Assembly: GCA_001803815.1 (NCBI GenBank)
Contig: MHEL01000107.1
Coordinates: forward strand, 12,679-24,584
Direction of reading: 5' to 3'
Length of the DNA: 11,906 nt
From: Nitrospirae bacterium RBG_19FT_COMBO_42_15
GTDB taxonomy: Bacteria > Nitrospirota > CAKKRA01 > 9FT-COMBO-42-15
In this document: piece after piece, positions 1-6,918 of the stretch
Position numbering within the stretch: the first letter of the stretch is position 1
How the letters are laid out: every line of letters starts with the position of its first letter
The notes under the pieces: generated by a model
Seen by the model: only the letters and a program-made list of their open reading frames with translations
The model's database searches: none
Told to the model about the DNA's origin: nothing
Made by a program: the position numbers and the translations under genes

Positions 1-765
1 AAACGGCGGCGGCAATGAGATTTCATCGCCTCTAAAGGCTGCGGCATCATTTTTGCTTAAATCAATCTTTTCCACTGCTGCCTTTTCTTCATAACTGCCT
101 TCAATAGGGAGCGGAGACTTATATTCATTTTCAGCAGGCTTTTGATATTCGGCAGCAGCCTGCTCAGAAAAATTCGTTTCCAACAGGCTCTTAACCTTAG
201 CCATAAGACTGTCTCTGATATGATGTTTTTCAATATAATCATCTGCGCCAAAGAGAGACTGAGGCTCTCTTTTGTATCTTGTCTTATCATATACAGAAGC
301 AATTAATATCACGACAGTGTCCTTCAGCTTTTCGCTGTTTTTGATTATCTCGCTGATCTCAAAACCAAACATCTGTGGAAGCCCCACATCCAATATTGCA
401 ACCGCTGGCCTTTTTTCATGGATTAAGGATAGCGCTGTCCTTCCGTCAGATGCGTGCAGAACCTCAAAACCATGTTCAACCAAAATCTCGTTTATTATCT
501 TACTTGCTGCGTCTCCATCCATTGCAACAAGTATAATATTTACATTTATATCCTTTACTGCTCTCTTTTCTTCAGGTTTTGTCGCCACATGAGCGGGTAC
601 TGCTGCCTCCTTTGCAGGCTCTTTCATCGGAGGGGTCTTTTTTGCGCCTCTTTTAACAGAAAACATTGCATAGCAATGCACGCATTTAACCTTAGCCTCG
701 CCTGTTGAAAGGGCTCCCTCATCAACCTCAATCTTCTCGCCGCATTTTGGACACTTGATAATCAT
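1..765 (-). CDS. zinc-ribbon plus receiver-domain protein, C-terminus cut by window edge
   Basis: The frame is open from the ATG at 765 to base 1, giving 255 codons and no stop, so the C-terminus is missing. Residues 1-37 form an MJ0042-type zinc ribbon with CxxC pairs at C5/C8 and C28/C31. A proline/alanine/lysine-rich linker follows (about 40-72), then a CheY-like receiver (about 75-200) and an acidic, low-complexity tail. In the receiver the phospho-acceptor appears as D126 (ILDVGLP) and the lysine as K180 (DDYIEKHH), but the usual acidic pair is reduced to Met-Asp (M82/D83), the switch threonine is replaced by Ala-Ser (156-157), and the KPF proline is His. Phosphorylation may therefore be weak or altered. 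It starts 6 bases after the upstream cheW stop and is clearly the last visible member of the chemosensory operon. A GGAG lies 11 bases before the ATG, a rather long spacing. The output function and missing C-terminal domain are unknown. Confidence 0.85.
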   Translation of the reverse strand, partial: MIIKCPKCGEKIEVDEGALSTGEAKVKCVHCYAMFSVKRGAKKTPPMKEPAKEAAVPAHVATKPEEKRAVKDINVNIILVAMDGDAASKIINEILVEHGFEVLHASDGRTALSLIHEKRPAVAILDVGLPQMFGFEISEIIKNSEKLKDTVVILIASVYDKTRYKREPQSLFGADDYIEKHHIRDSLMAKVKSLLETNFSEQAAAEYQKPAENEYKSPLPIEGSYEEKAAVEKIDLSKNDAAAFRGDEISLPPPF

Positions 766-771
766 ATAAAA

Positions 772-1350
772 CTACTCTCCTTCTGTATCTTGAGCTTGCC
801 TGATAAAATCACTGGTATCAGTATTTTCTTCCTCATATTCTTTTACAGCCTTATCTCTGCTTTTTTCTTTAATGGACGCCTTTAAACTTATCTTTTCGCT
901 TACTGTTAAAATCCTGTCTAAATCCATTAAAAGTAAAAGTCTGCTGCCTATCTTACCCAAGCCTTTAATAAATTGGGCGCTGACACCTTTTACAATCTCT
1001 GGGGGCGGACATATATCGCCCTTTCCCATGGAAATTACATCTGAAACCAAATCAACAATCAGTCCGATTATCTTCCCATTAAGCCTTGCAATTATAATCC
1101 GCTCTGTCGGTAAAGGCGTCTCAGGGATCTTCAGGCCAAACCGCTTTCTAAGGTCTACTATTGGAATGATGCTTCCCCTTAGATTAATAACTCCCTCTAT
1201 AAACCTCGGCGCCTTTGGTATGGCTGTAATCTTCAAAGGCTTAACAATCTCCTTAATCCTCATAATATCCAGTGCAAACTCCACTGTCCCAATGGAAAAC
1301 ACAGCAAACTTTATTTTATCTTCTTCTGTTTTCTTGACTATATCTGCCAT
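772..1350 (-). CDS. cheW: CheW-like coupling protein (first of two)
   Basis: This 192-residue protein carries one CheW domain at about residues 13-152. CheW proteins are cytoplasmic SH3-like adaptors that dock the CheA P5 domain to chemoreceptors. Visible family marks are FAVFSIGTVEFALDI near the start, the GVINLRGSIIPIVDLR strand with the conserved arginine R58, and the LLLLMDLDRIL strand near the end. A charged tail of about 40 residues (lysine-rich, then acidic) follows and is longer than in minimal CheW proteins. The start lies 3 bases after the stop of the second cheW gene and no strong Shine-Dalgarno sequence is visible, so translational coupling is likely. It differs substantially from its neighbour, so the pair is not a recent tandem duplication. 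Two couplers with one CheA suggests either two receptor types or a structural role for one of them. Family assignment is firm; partner specificity cannot be read from sequence. Confidence 0.93.
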   Translation of the reverse strand: MADIVKKTEEDKIKFAVFSIGTVEFALDIMRIKEIVKPLKITAIPKAPRFIEGVINLRGSIIPIVDLRKRFGLKIPETPLPTERIIIARLNGKIIGLIVDLVSDVISMGKGDICPPPEIVKGVSAQFIKGLGKIGSRLLLLMDLDRILTVSEKISLKASIKEKSRDKAVKEYEEENTDTSDFIRQAQDTEGE

Positions 1351-1353
1351 AGT

Positions 1354-1980
1354 TTAATTATCTTTTTTTAACACCCTGTCAAGGTTTAAGAGTATTAAGA
1401 GCCTGTTGTTTGTTCTTGCAACACCCTTTAGATACTCTGCATCAGCGCCTTTAATAATCTGCGGTGTGGGTTCTATAATATCTTCATTTATCTTTAACAC
1501 TCCTGTAACTGCGTCAACTGTAATGCCGACAAACTCTTCGTCAAAATTTACTATTAAAATCCTGCTTTGACTATTATCAGAGGCGTCTGCCTCAGACAAT
1601 CCAAGCCTTTTTTTTAAATTGTATACAGGCACAATAACACCCCTGAGAGATATTATTCCTTTAATATACGAAGGCACCCTTGGAACCTTTGTTACCTCAA
1701 CAGGCCTTATAATCTCTTTAATCCTGTTTATGTCAATAACATACTCCTCGTTTGATAATTTAAAGGCAAGAAGCTCCACCTTCTCTTCATCAATAGCTGT
1801 CTCTGTTGACGCAGTCTCTTCAGAAATATCCGTAATCTGCATTTCATCAGTCTCAGATTCTGACAATGACAAGGCCTCGTCTTCCTGCAGCTTGTTTATT
1901 GATCTTTTTTTCGCCTTCATAGAAGCATTATTTTGCGGTTTCTTTTTATTTGAACCTTTATTTGCAGATAAATCTGCCAT
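1354..1980 (-). CDS. cheW: CheW-like coupling protein with long N-terminal extension
   Basis: This 208-residue protein has its CheW domain at about residues 67-206, with SLRGVIVPVYNLKKR (R113 is the conserved CheW arginine) and a terminal RLLILLNLDRVL strand. The first ~65 residues are an unusual extension: a lysine/asparagine-rich stretch (about 8-30) followed by a Ser/Glu/Asp-rich acidic stretch (about 31-68), probably disordered. Ordinary CheW proteins are about 150-170 residues and lack this. The chosen start is supported by AGAGGA (bases 1985-1990) ending 4 bases upstream of the ATG; the internal Met21 lacks such support. It begins 11 bases after the diguanylate cyclase stop. The gene adjoins cheA, the cyclase and the other cheW, so it is probably a coupler in the same signalling array. 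The extension might be a tether or interaction region, but that is inference. Confidence 0.93.
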   Translation of the reverse strand: MADLSANKGSNKKKPQNNASMKAKKRSINKLQEDEALSLSESETDEMQITDISEETASTETAIDEEKVELLAFKLSNEEYVIDINRIKEIIRPVEVTKVPRVPSYIKGIISLRGVIVPVYNLKKRLGLSEADASDNSQSRILIVNFDEEFVGITVDAVTGVLKINEDIIEPTPQIIKGADAEYLKGVARTNNRLLILLNLDRVLKKDN

Positions 1981-1991
1981 TTTATCCTCTT

Positions 1992-2945
1992 TTATTTTTT
2001 AATTTTGCTCTTTTTGATCTCATCGCTATAAAAACAAATATTGTTTCTCTTTTCTTTTGCGCTATAAAGGGCGTCATCAGCAAGCTTAATTATCTCATCA
2101 TAATCTGCAACCTTCTGCTCAGGATATGTCACTATCCCGATACTTACGGTAATTCTGATGCCCTCCCTAAGTTCTGCATTTTTTGCAAACTGATAGCCCT
2201 CAACAGTCTTTATAATCCTGTTTGCGACCACCTTAGAACCATCGCCGTTTTTCTGCGGAAGTATAACAGCAAACTCATCGCCGCCGTATCTTGCAACAGT
2301 ATCGTGCTCTCTAACAGAGCCTACAAGTATCATACCAAGCTCTCTTAAAACAAGGTCGCCAACAAGATGTCCGTGGGTATCATTTATATTTTTAAAAAAG
2401 TCAATATCAATAAGCATGCAGGATAGCTTTAGGTTATATCTCTCAGAACGTTTAAACTCCTTTCTCAGACAGTCATAAAAATGCCTTCTGTTAAAAAGCT
2501 GCGTAAGATGGTCAATAACGCTGAGCTTTTCTAATTCAATATTCTTAGTCTTTAAATCATCCTGCAAAGCCTTTATCCTTAGAAATACCTTGACCTTTGC
2601 AATCAGCTCGTCAGAATTGAACGGCTTGATAATATAATCATCAGCGCCAATTTCAAGGCCCCTTATCTTGTCAATAATCTCTCCCCTGATGGTCAGCATT
2701 ATTACAGGTATGTCCTTTAATTCCCTGTCCTTTTTAATAAGTGACAAAAATTTAAAGCCGTCCATCCTCGGCATGATGACATCAGAGATTACTATATCCA
2801 CCTTTTCCTTGGATAATATCCTGAATGCCTCAATGCCGTCCTCTGCCTCAAGATACACATTAAACAACCGGGCATTTTTTAATATTTCAATCAGGTTTTT
2901 CCTTGTCTGCTCTGAATCATCTACTACCAATATCCTCTTTTCCAT
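1992..2945 (-). CDS. response regulator with GGDEF output, diguanylate cyclase (PleD/WspR type)
   Basis: This 317-residue protein has a receiver domain (about 4-122), a short coiled-coil-like linker (about 123-142) and a GGDEF domain (about 143-310). The receiver is complete: acidic pair D9/D10, phospho-acceptor D55 (ISDVIMP), T85 and K107 (IIKPF). The cyclase domain has an intact GGDEF signature at 221-225, metal-binding aspartates in DIDFF (180-184), and an RxxD inhibitory site at R212-D215 exactly five residues before GGDEF. It should therefore convert two GTP into cyclic di-GMP when phosphorylated, with product feedback inhibition. It starts 2 bases after the cheA stop, which makes it the likely phosphorylation target of that CheA, as WspR is for WspE. 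No membrane segment or EAL domain is seen. Domain calls are firm; the pathway assignment rests on gene order. Confidence 0.95.
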   Translation of the reverse strand: MEKRILVVDDSEQTRKNLIEILKNARLFNVYLEAEDGIEAFRILSKEKVDIVISDVIMPRMDGFKFLSLIKKDRELKDIPVIMLTIRGEIIDKIRGLEIGADDYIIKPFNSDELIAKVKVFLRIKALQDDLKTKNIELEKLSVIDHLTQLFNRRHFYDCLRKEFKRSERYNLKLSCMLIDIDFFKNINDTHGHLVGDLVLRELGMILVGSVREHDTVARYGGDEFAVILPQKNGDGSKVVANRIIKTVEGYQFAKNAELREGIRITVSIGIVTYPEQKVADYDEIIKLADDALYSAKEKRNNICFYSDEIKKSKIKK

Positions 2946-2947
2946 AT

Positions 2948-4975
2948 TTAGCCCTTTACCTCTTCTTTATACTCCTGAACCGATTCTTCAATGAGCGCTC
3001 CGACATCAAGCACTAAAACAGTCTTTCTATTTCCCAGTTCAGTTGCGCCGGCAACGCCCTGGATGCCGGACAATATCTTTCCAAGTGATTTTATGACTAT
3101 CTCCTGCTGGCCGAGAAGGGCGTCAACTACAAAACCAATTTTTCTGTTTCCAGAACCCACAACAACAACATACATGCTGTCTGTTTTTGCGTCCAAATTT
3201 TTCATATTAAATGCGTCCTCAAGCCGAAGTATCGGGAGCGTCTTCTCTCTTAGTTGTATAACCTCTCTCCTTTCAACTGTCTGAATATCTTTCTTTGTTA
3301 TCATCAGGCTTTCAGATACAGTATTTATCGGCAATGCGAATATCTCTTCTCCTACCTGAACAATCAATGCCTTTAAAATCATCAAAGTTATCGGCAGTGT
3401 TATTATAAATTTTGTTCCAATCTTCTCCTTTGTTTCAATATCTATCGTGCCGCTTAATTTAACAAGGTTCTTTCTAACCACATCAAGACCGACGCCCCTG
3501 CCAGATACCTCTGTAACAACCTTGCTGGTGGAAAAACCAGGCGCAAATAAAAGTTCTATTGCCTCTTTTTCAGACAGGCTGCTGTTAGGCGGAATCAATC
3601 CTTTTTCTACAGCAATATCCTTAACCCTTTTAATGTTAATGCCGCCGCCGTCATCTTCAACCTCTATAACAACATGGCCGCCTCTCTGCATTGCAGAGAG
3701 CTTAATTGTTCCTATTTCCTTTTTACCTGACTTAATCCGCTCTTCCTGAGTCTCTATACCGTGGTCAACTGCATTTCTGACTATGTGCATAAGAGGGTCT
3801 GCAATCTCTTCTATCATCAGCCTGTCTAATTCTGTTTCCTCTCCAAATATTCTTATATCAATAATTTTTCCTGATTCTCTTGAGAGCTTTCTTGTCATCC
3901 TTGTCAATCTGTCAAAAAGACTGTTGAGGGGAACCATCCTGACCTCCATCAGGCCTTCCTGCAGCTCGTTGAGCTTTTTATCCAGCGTCCTTGCCGCCTT
4001 CTCCAGTTCCAAAGCCCATTCAGAGAAACCCTCTATAGCCCTTAAGTTCTTGCTTATATGCGTTATAACAGCCTTATTTAAAACCAGCTCACCCACAATA
4101 TTCAGAAGCCTGTCAAGGCGGTTTATATTTACCCTTACTGTCATGCTCAGGCTTTTAACGCTTGACGGAGATTCTGCTGCCTGCGCCTCATCATGTTCGC
4201 CAGCCTTTATCTTTTCATTCTTTCGCTGGTATTTTATCTCTCTTATCTTTACATTAGTGCCGGAAAGAATAGATGTAACATAATTAAAATCCTCTTTAGT
4301 GCCGACAATAAGCTTAAATTCAATGCCTATGTCAGGCGATGCCCCTGATGAAGGAAGGGTTGTAATCACTTCGCCAAAACCTGATATCATTGAATTTATC
4401 TGATTGAGGTCTTTATCAAAGGTCTCTAAGCTGAAGCCGGCTGTTATCTCAAAGATATTGGCGCTAAGCCTCAGATTTTCTTCAAGGCGGTGATTTTCAT
4501 ACTCTGTCAGGACCTTTAAAACATTGGAGTCAAGGTCAAGCTCCTCTAATTTATGCGCAGCAGCATCCTCTGGCTTCTTTTTTAGCGCATTCTCAATGTC
4601 AGACAAAAGCCTTGAGGTATCAATGCTGTCATTGCCATCCTTGCTTACCTTCTCTACCAATTTTCTTAGCGTTTCAGTGCTTTCAAAGAGGAGTTTTATA
4701 ACGACACTTGTTAGCGTCAGCCTGCCCATGCGCATTGCATCAAGAAGGTTCTCCAGAGTATGGCTCAGCTCTGTAATATTATTAAATCCCATCATCCCTG
4801 CGATACCTTTTAAGGTATGCACGCCCCTAAATATCGCATTGATAATTTCAGGATGCGGAGAGAGCCTGTCCTGCGATTCTTCCATGGCAAGAAGATTCTT
4901 GCTGATGACCTCAAGTATCTCTTCTGCCTCAGCAATAAATTCCAAATTTGGTTCGTCTTTTTTCTTGTCTTTCAT
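2948..4975 (-). CDS. cheA: chemotaxis-type histidine kinase CheA
   Basis: This 675-residue cytoplasmic kinase has the classic five-part layout. P1/HPt spans about 10-110 with phospho-accepting H53 in VHTLKGIAGMMGF. A P2-like regulator-binding region is likely at about 165-250. P3 dimerisation helices lie at about 277-345. The P4 ATPase (about 350-525) shows the N box HIVRNAVDHG (397-406), G1 DDGGGI (441-446), F-box region LLFAPGFST (475-483) and G2 GRGVGLDVV (492-500). The P5 CheW-like domain occupies about 530-665. There is no fused receiver, unlike hybrid WspE or PixL kinases. It should autophosphorylate H53 and pass phosphate to CheY, the adjacent GGDEF regulator and perhaps the zinc-ribbon receiver. 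Its AAGGTG ribosome site (4981-4986) overlaps the cheY stop codon, so the two genes are probably translationally coupled. All catalytic boxes look intact. Confidence 0.97.
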   Translation of the reverse strand: MKDKKKDEPNLEFIAEAEEILEVISKNLLAMEESQDRLSPHPEIINAIFRGVHTLKGIAGMMGFNNITELSHTLENLLDAMRMGRLTLTSVVIKLLFESTETLRKLVEKVSKDGNDSIDTSRLLSDIENALKKKPEDAAAHKLEELDLDSNVLKVLTEYENHRLEENLRLSANIFEITAGFSLETFDKDLNQINSMISGFGEVITTLPSSGASPDIGIEFKLIVGTKEDFNYVTSILSGTNVKIREIKYQRKNEKIKAGEHDEAQAAESPSSVKSLSMTVRVNINRLDRLLNIVGELVLNKAVITHISKNLRAIEGFSEWALELEKAARTLDKKLNELQEGLMEVRMVPLNSLFDRLTRMTRKLSRESGKIIDIRIFGEETELDRLMIEEIADPLMHIVRNAVDHGIETQEERIKSGKKEIGTIKLSAMQRGGHVVIEVEDDGGGINIKRVKDIAVEKGLIPPNSSLSEKEAIELLFAPGFSTSKVVTEVSGRGVGLDVVRKNLVKLSGTIDIETKEKIGTKFIITLPITLMILKALIVQVGEEIFALPINTVSESLMITKKDIQTVERREVIQLREKTLPILRLEDAFNMKNLDAKTDSMYVVVVGSGNRKIGFVVDALLGQQEIVIKSLGKILSGIQGVAGATELGNRKTVLVLDVGALIEESVQEYKEEVKG

Positions 4976-4984
4976 GCTTACACC

Positions 4985-5353
4985 TTAACCAATAATTCTT
5001 CTTACAACCTCCTGCAGCTCATCATGTTTAAAGGGTTTTGTTATATATTCTGATGCGCCAAGAGCAATGCCTTTTTTCCTGTCCTCTTCGCTTCTTTCTG
5101 TTGTAATAATTATAAGCGGAATCTTCTTATAATTTGGATGTGTTTTAACAAAATTAACAACCTCAAGACCGTTTATGTCAGGCATGTTTATATCAGTAAT
5201 AATCAAATCAAATTTTTCTGTTGGAAGCAGCTTCAGCGCCTCAAAGCCGCTCGCTGCCTCTGTAACCGCAAAATCATCCATCTCTTCAATAATTGCTGCA
5301 ATCATTGACCTCATAGTAGATGAGTCTTCAATTACCAAAACTTTCTTGCTCAT
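4985..5353 (-). CDS. cheY: CheY-like single-domain response regulator
   Basis: This is a stand-alone receiver of 122 residues starting MSKKVLVIEDSS. It has the acidic pair E9/D10, phospho-acceptor D54 (ITDINMP), switch T84, Y103 and K106 (EYITKPF). The spacing from Asp to Thr (30) and to Lys (52) matches E. coli CheY. An in-frame ATG also exists six bases upstream (5359), but AGGAG at 5360-5364 abuts that codon directly and sits six bases from the ATG at 5353, so the shorter form is preferred. It is the first gene of the tight chemosensory cluster, with cheA beginning 9 bases later. It should receive phosphate from CheA and act either on a motor or pilus target, or as a phosphate sink for the cyclase branch. 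Which of these cannot be told, since no flagellar or pilus genes are in view. Confidence 0.94.
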   Translation of the reverse strand: MSKKVLVIEDSSTMRSMIAAIIEEMDDFAVTEAASGFEALKLLPTEKFDLIITDINMPDINGLEVVNFVKTHPNYKKIPLIIITTERSEEDRKKGIALGASEYITKPFKHDELQEVVRRIIG

Positions 5354-5359
5354 TTTCAT

Positions 5360-5364
5360 CTCCT
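5360..5364 (-). promoter_or_regulatory. ribosome binding site deciding the cheY start
   Basis: AGGAG on the minus strand lies immediately next to the ATG at 5359 (zero spacing) and six bases before the ATG at 5353. Normal Shine-Dalgarno spacing is about 5-9 bases, so initiation at 5353 is favoured. Confidence 0.7.
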
Positions 5365-5377
5365 AATTCAAGATAGT

Positions 5378-5486
5378 GTCATTCCGCACTTGATGCTGTC
5401 CTTCGCTACTCCGTAGCTATGGAACAGCGTAGGATAGCAGAATCCAGTCTTTGTTTTTTCTGGATTCCTGCTTTCGCAGGAATGGC
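5378..5486. repeat. nested palindromic intergenic repeat (composite element)
   Basis: This fills most of the gap between the DUF4388 gene and cheY. The outer ends are GTCATTCC (5378-5385) and GGAATGGC (5479-5486), matching as an inverted repeat at 7 of 8 bases. Inside is a 42-base imperfect palindrome (5396-5437). GAATCCAG (5440-5447) pairs perfectly with CTGGATTC (5460-5467). ATTCCTGC (5464-5471) also pairs with GCAGGAAT (5476-5483), so two hairpins compete for overlapping bases. The motif resembles dispersed palindromic repeats common in environmental bacterial genomes. No open reading frame or transposase is present, so it is at most a non-autonomous element. It shares its framework with the element at 8754-8882. 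Confidence 0.85.
5396..5437. repeat. 42-base imperfect palindrome inside the composite repeat
   Basis: Two 21-base arms (5396-5416 and 5417-5437) meet with no loop and match as an inverted repeat at 16 of 21 positions, with ends CTGTCCT and AGGATAG. It occupies the segment between the outer end and the GAATCCAG arm, a place where the related element at 8754 carries a different small hairpin. Confidence 0.75.
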
Positions 5487-5527
5487 AAAATCAGTAAAGT
5501 TATCCTTGAACCACCATGCTAAACCGC

Positions 5528-6661
5528 TTAATTAACAGACTTCATTTCTTTAAGTTTCTTCTCTAAGACAGCCTTTTCCAATGCAACACCGGCAACCCTC
5601 ATAAAGGCCTCAAGGCCTTCTGTATCCTCTATCTTATTTTTCCCCGGCAGATTATCGCCGTATAAAACTGCAATTACCCTTCCTCCGCATACCAATGGCG
5701 ATATAAATGCCTCAAGCGGATATGCGCCGCCGAGTTCATTCATCAAATAATCATTCCACTTTCCATGTGTTATTTCGCCTTTATATGAAAAACGTTTTTC
5801 AATAACCTCTTTGATAATTGATGCTTCGGCTAAAGGGATCTGTATGCTTCTAACCTTTTCATCAGCAGAACCGTTTAAGAAATTTAATCCGAACTGCCCA
5901 AGACCGCGGACAGTGTCCTTAGCTACAATGAAAACCACTGCCCTGTTCATTATCTCGCTTGCAAACCTTAAAACCATCAGGGTTGCCTCGCCTGTTCCTG
6001 AAGAGCCTGCAAGCTCTTCAATCATTGATGTTAAAAGAGAAAGGTCTTTTCTTGATTCCTTTCCAACAGCGCTGGGTCCCAAAGCAGGCTTGCCGATATT
6101 TTCTTCATTTTCTTCGTCCTTTTGAAAAATATCGTCTGATTTAACATTAACATTTTTCTCCTCGTCCCTTAGCCTTGCCGACTCAAGCAGTAGAAATTGC
6201 GTGCTCAATCCATTTTTCAAGAACACAGCCTCAGGGTCGCCGATTTTTATATCTATCTTTGAATAATCTTCAAGTTCAAAACTAAATGACCCTGATGTGC
6301 ATGCGAGCAATTCTCCTATAACATCTTTTATCTGCTTTTTAATTGCATCTTCTATTTGCTCCTCTGTTATTACATTTAATCCAAGAAGGATATGTCCTAA
6401 AAGTTTCCTTGGGCTGCTGATTTTCTGGATGCTCAGGGCATTTTCTAAGGATTCACCTGACAGAACCCCGCTTTCCAGCAAATAGCTTCCAAGCCTCTTT
6501 TTATCCTCTACGGATGCATAAACAACCTGACCATGATTAAAGACTATTAAACCCTTTCCTTCCTTCCCTCTGATGGTAAGCGTTCCAGTTCTTCTGCTAA
6601 GGTTTAATATCTGAAAGATATCAGAAATGCCCAGGTCATCAAGCTTGCCCTCTAAACTCAT
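5528..6661 (-). CDS. DUF4388 (PATAN-like) and GAF-like domain regulator
   Basis: This 377-residue cytoplasmic protein has three parts. Residues 2-155 match the DUF4388/PATAN family: LEGKLDDLGISDIFQIL at the start, TGTLTI, the VFNHGQVVYAS strand and a helical GELLACTSGSFSFE region. Residues about 165-210 are a charged linker. Residues about 220-362 look like a GAF-type domain (AVVFIVAKDTVRGLGQFGL, then ISPLVCGGRVIAVLYGDN), ending in a short charged helix. PATAN domains occur in cyanobacterial PatA/PixG-type regulators of chemosensory and pilus systems and in many deltaproteobacterial regulators; their biochemical role is poorly defined. It starts 5 bases after purS and lies 174 bases upstream of the preferred cheY ATG (168 bases between the stop and the 5359 ATG), with the palindromic repeat between. 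It may therefore belong with the chemosensory genes, the purine genes, or both. There is no phospho-acceptor domain, and the ligand of the GAF-like part is unknown. Confidence 0.85.
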   Translation of the reverse strand: MSLEGKLDDLGISDIFQILNLSRRTGTLTIRGKEGKGLIVFNHGQVVYASVEDKKRLGSYLLESGVLSGESLENALSIQKISSPRKLLGHILLGLNVITEEQIEDAIKKQIKDVIGELLACTSGSFSFELEDYSKIDIKIGDPEAVFLKNGLSTQFLLLESARLRDEEKNVNVKSDDIFQKDEENEENIGKPALGPSAVGKESRKDLSLLTSMIEELAGSSGTGEATLMVLRFASEIMNRAVVFIVAKDTVRGLGQFGLNFLNGSADEKVRSIQIPLAEASIIKEVIEKRFSYKGEITHGKWNDYLMNELGGAYPLEAFISPLVCGGRVIAVLYGDNLPGKNKIEDTEGLEAFMRVAGVALEKAVLEKKLKEMKSVN

Positions 6662-6666
6662 AATAG

Positions 6667-6909
6667 CTACGCCTCAATCTTAAAGTTATAGTCCTCTATA
6701 ACAGTATTTGACAGGAGCTTTTCGCACATCTTCTTTACGTTCTTTTCAGCGGCCTTCTTTGTTCCTTTTGAAAGTTTAATCTCAAAATATTTCCCTGCCC
6801 GCACATCCTCAATATCCTTAAAACCGAGGGAGTTTAATGCCTTTTGTATTGTCTTGCCCTGCGGGTCTAAAACACTTTTTTTTAATGTTACAAATATCTT
6901 TGCCTTCAT
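6667..6909 (-). CDS. purS: phosphoribosylformylglycinamidine synthase subunit PurS
   Basis: This 80-residue protein matches PurS throughout: KIFVTLKKSVLDPQGKTIQKAL near the start, the GKYFEIKL strand and the closing MCEKLLSNTVIEDYNF motif. PurS is the small subunit that joins PurL and the glutaminase PurQ in the three-protein FGAM synthase, which uses glutamine and ATP to make FGAM in de novo purine synthesis. Its presence predicts a small-type PurL and separate PurQ elsewhere; neither is in this window. The ribosome site GGAGAGGG overlaps the purB stop region, 9 bases separate the genes, and purB lies directly upstream, so the two are cotranscribed. Length and motifs are normal for the family. 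Confidence 0.96.
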   Translation of the reverse strand: MKAKIFVTLKKSVLDPQGKTIQKALNSLGFKDIEDVRAGKYFEIKLSKGTKKAAEKNVKKMCEKLLSNTVIEDYNFKIEA

Positions 6910-6918
6910 TCCCTCTCC

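Noticed and set aside
57..302. Minus-strand 81-codon frame inside the first gene
   Set aside because: It is in a different frame from the zinc-ribbon receiver protein, whose own frame is open throughout and shows clear domain motifs; no frameshift is needed.
872..1357. Long open frame on the plus strand antisense to the first cheW
   Set aside because: It mirrors a clear CheW gene, has no recognisable domain and is rich in Ile/Ser/Leu as expected for a shadow frame. Similar plus-strand frames across the window (for example 3783-4283, 7790-8245) were rejected for the same reason.
5378..5486. Rho-independent terminator in the gap before cheY
   Set aside because: Hairpins are present, but no T-run follows them on the minus strand; the structure is better explained as a palindromic repeat. 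The same applies to the repeats at 8754, 9809 and 11624.
5365..5527. Separate promoter for the chemosensory cluster
   Set aside because: No pair of -35 and -10 boxes with acceptable spacing was found by eye. A weak TATCTT near cheY lacks a -35 partner. A non-sigma70 promoter cannot be excluded.
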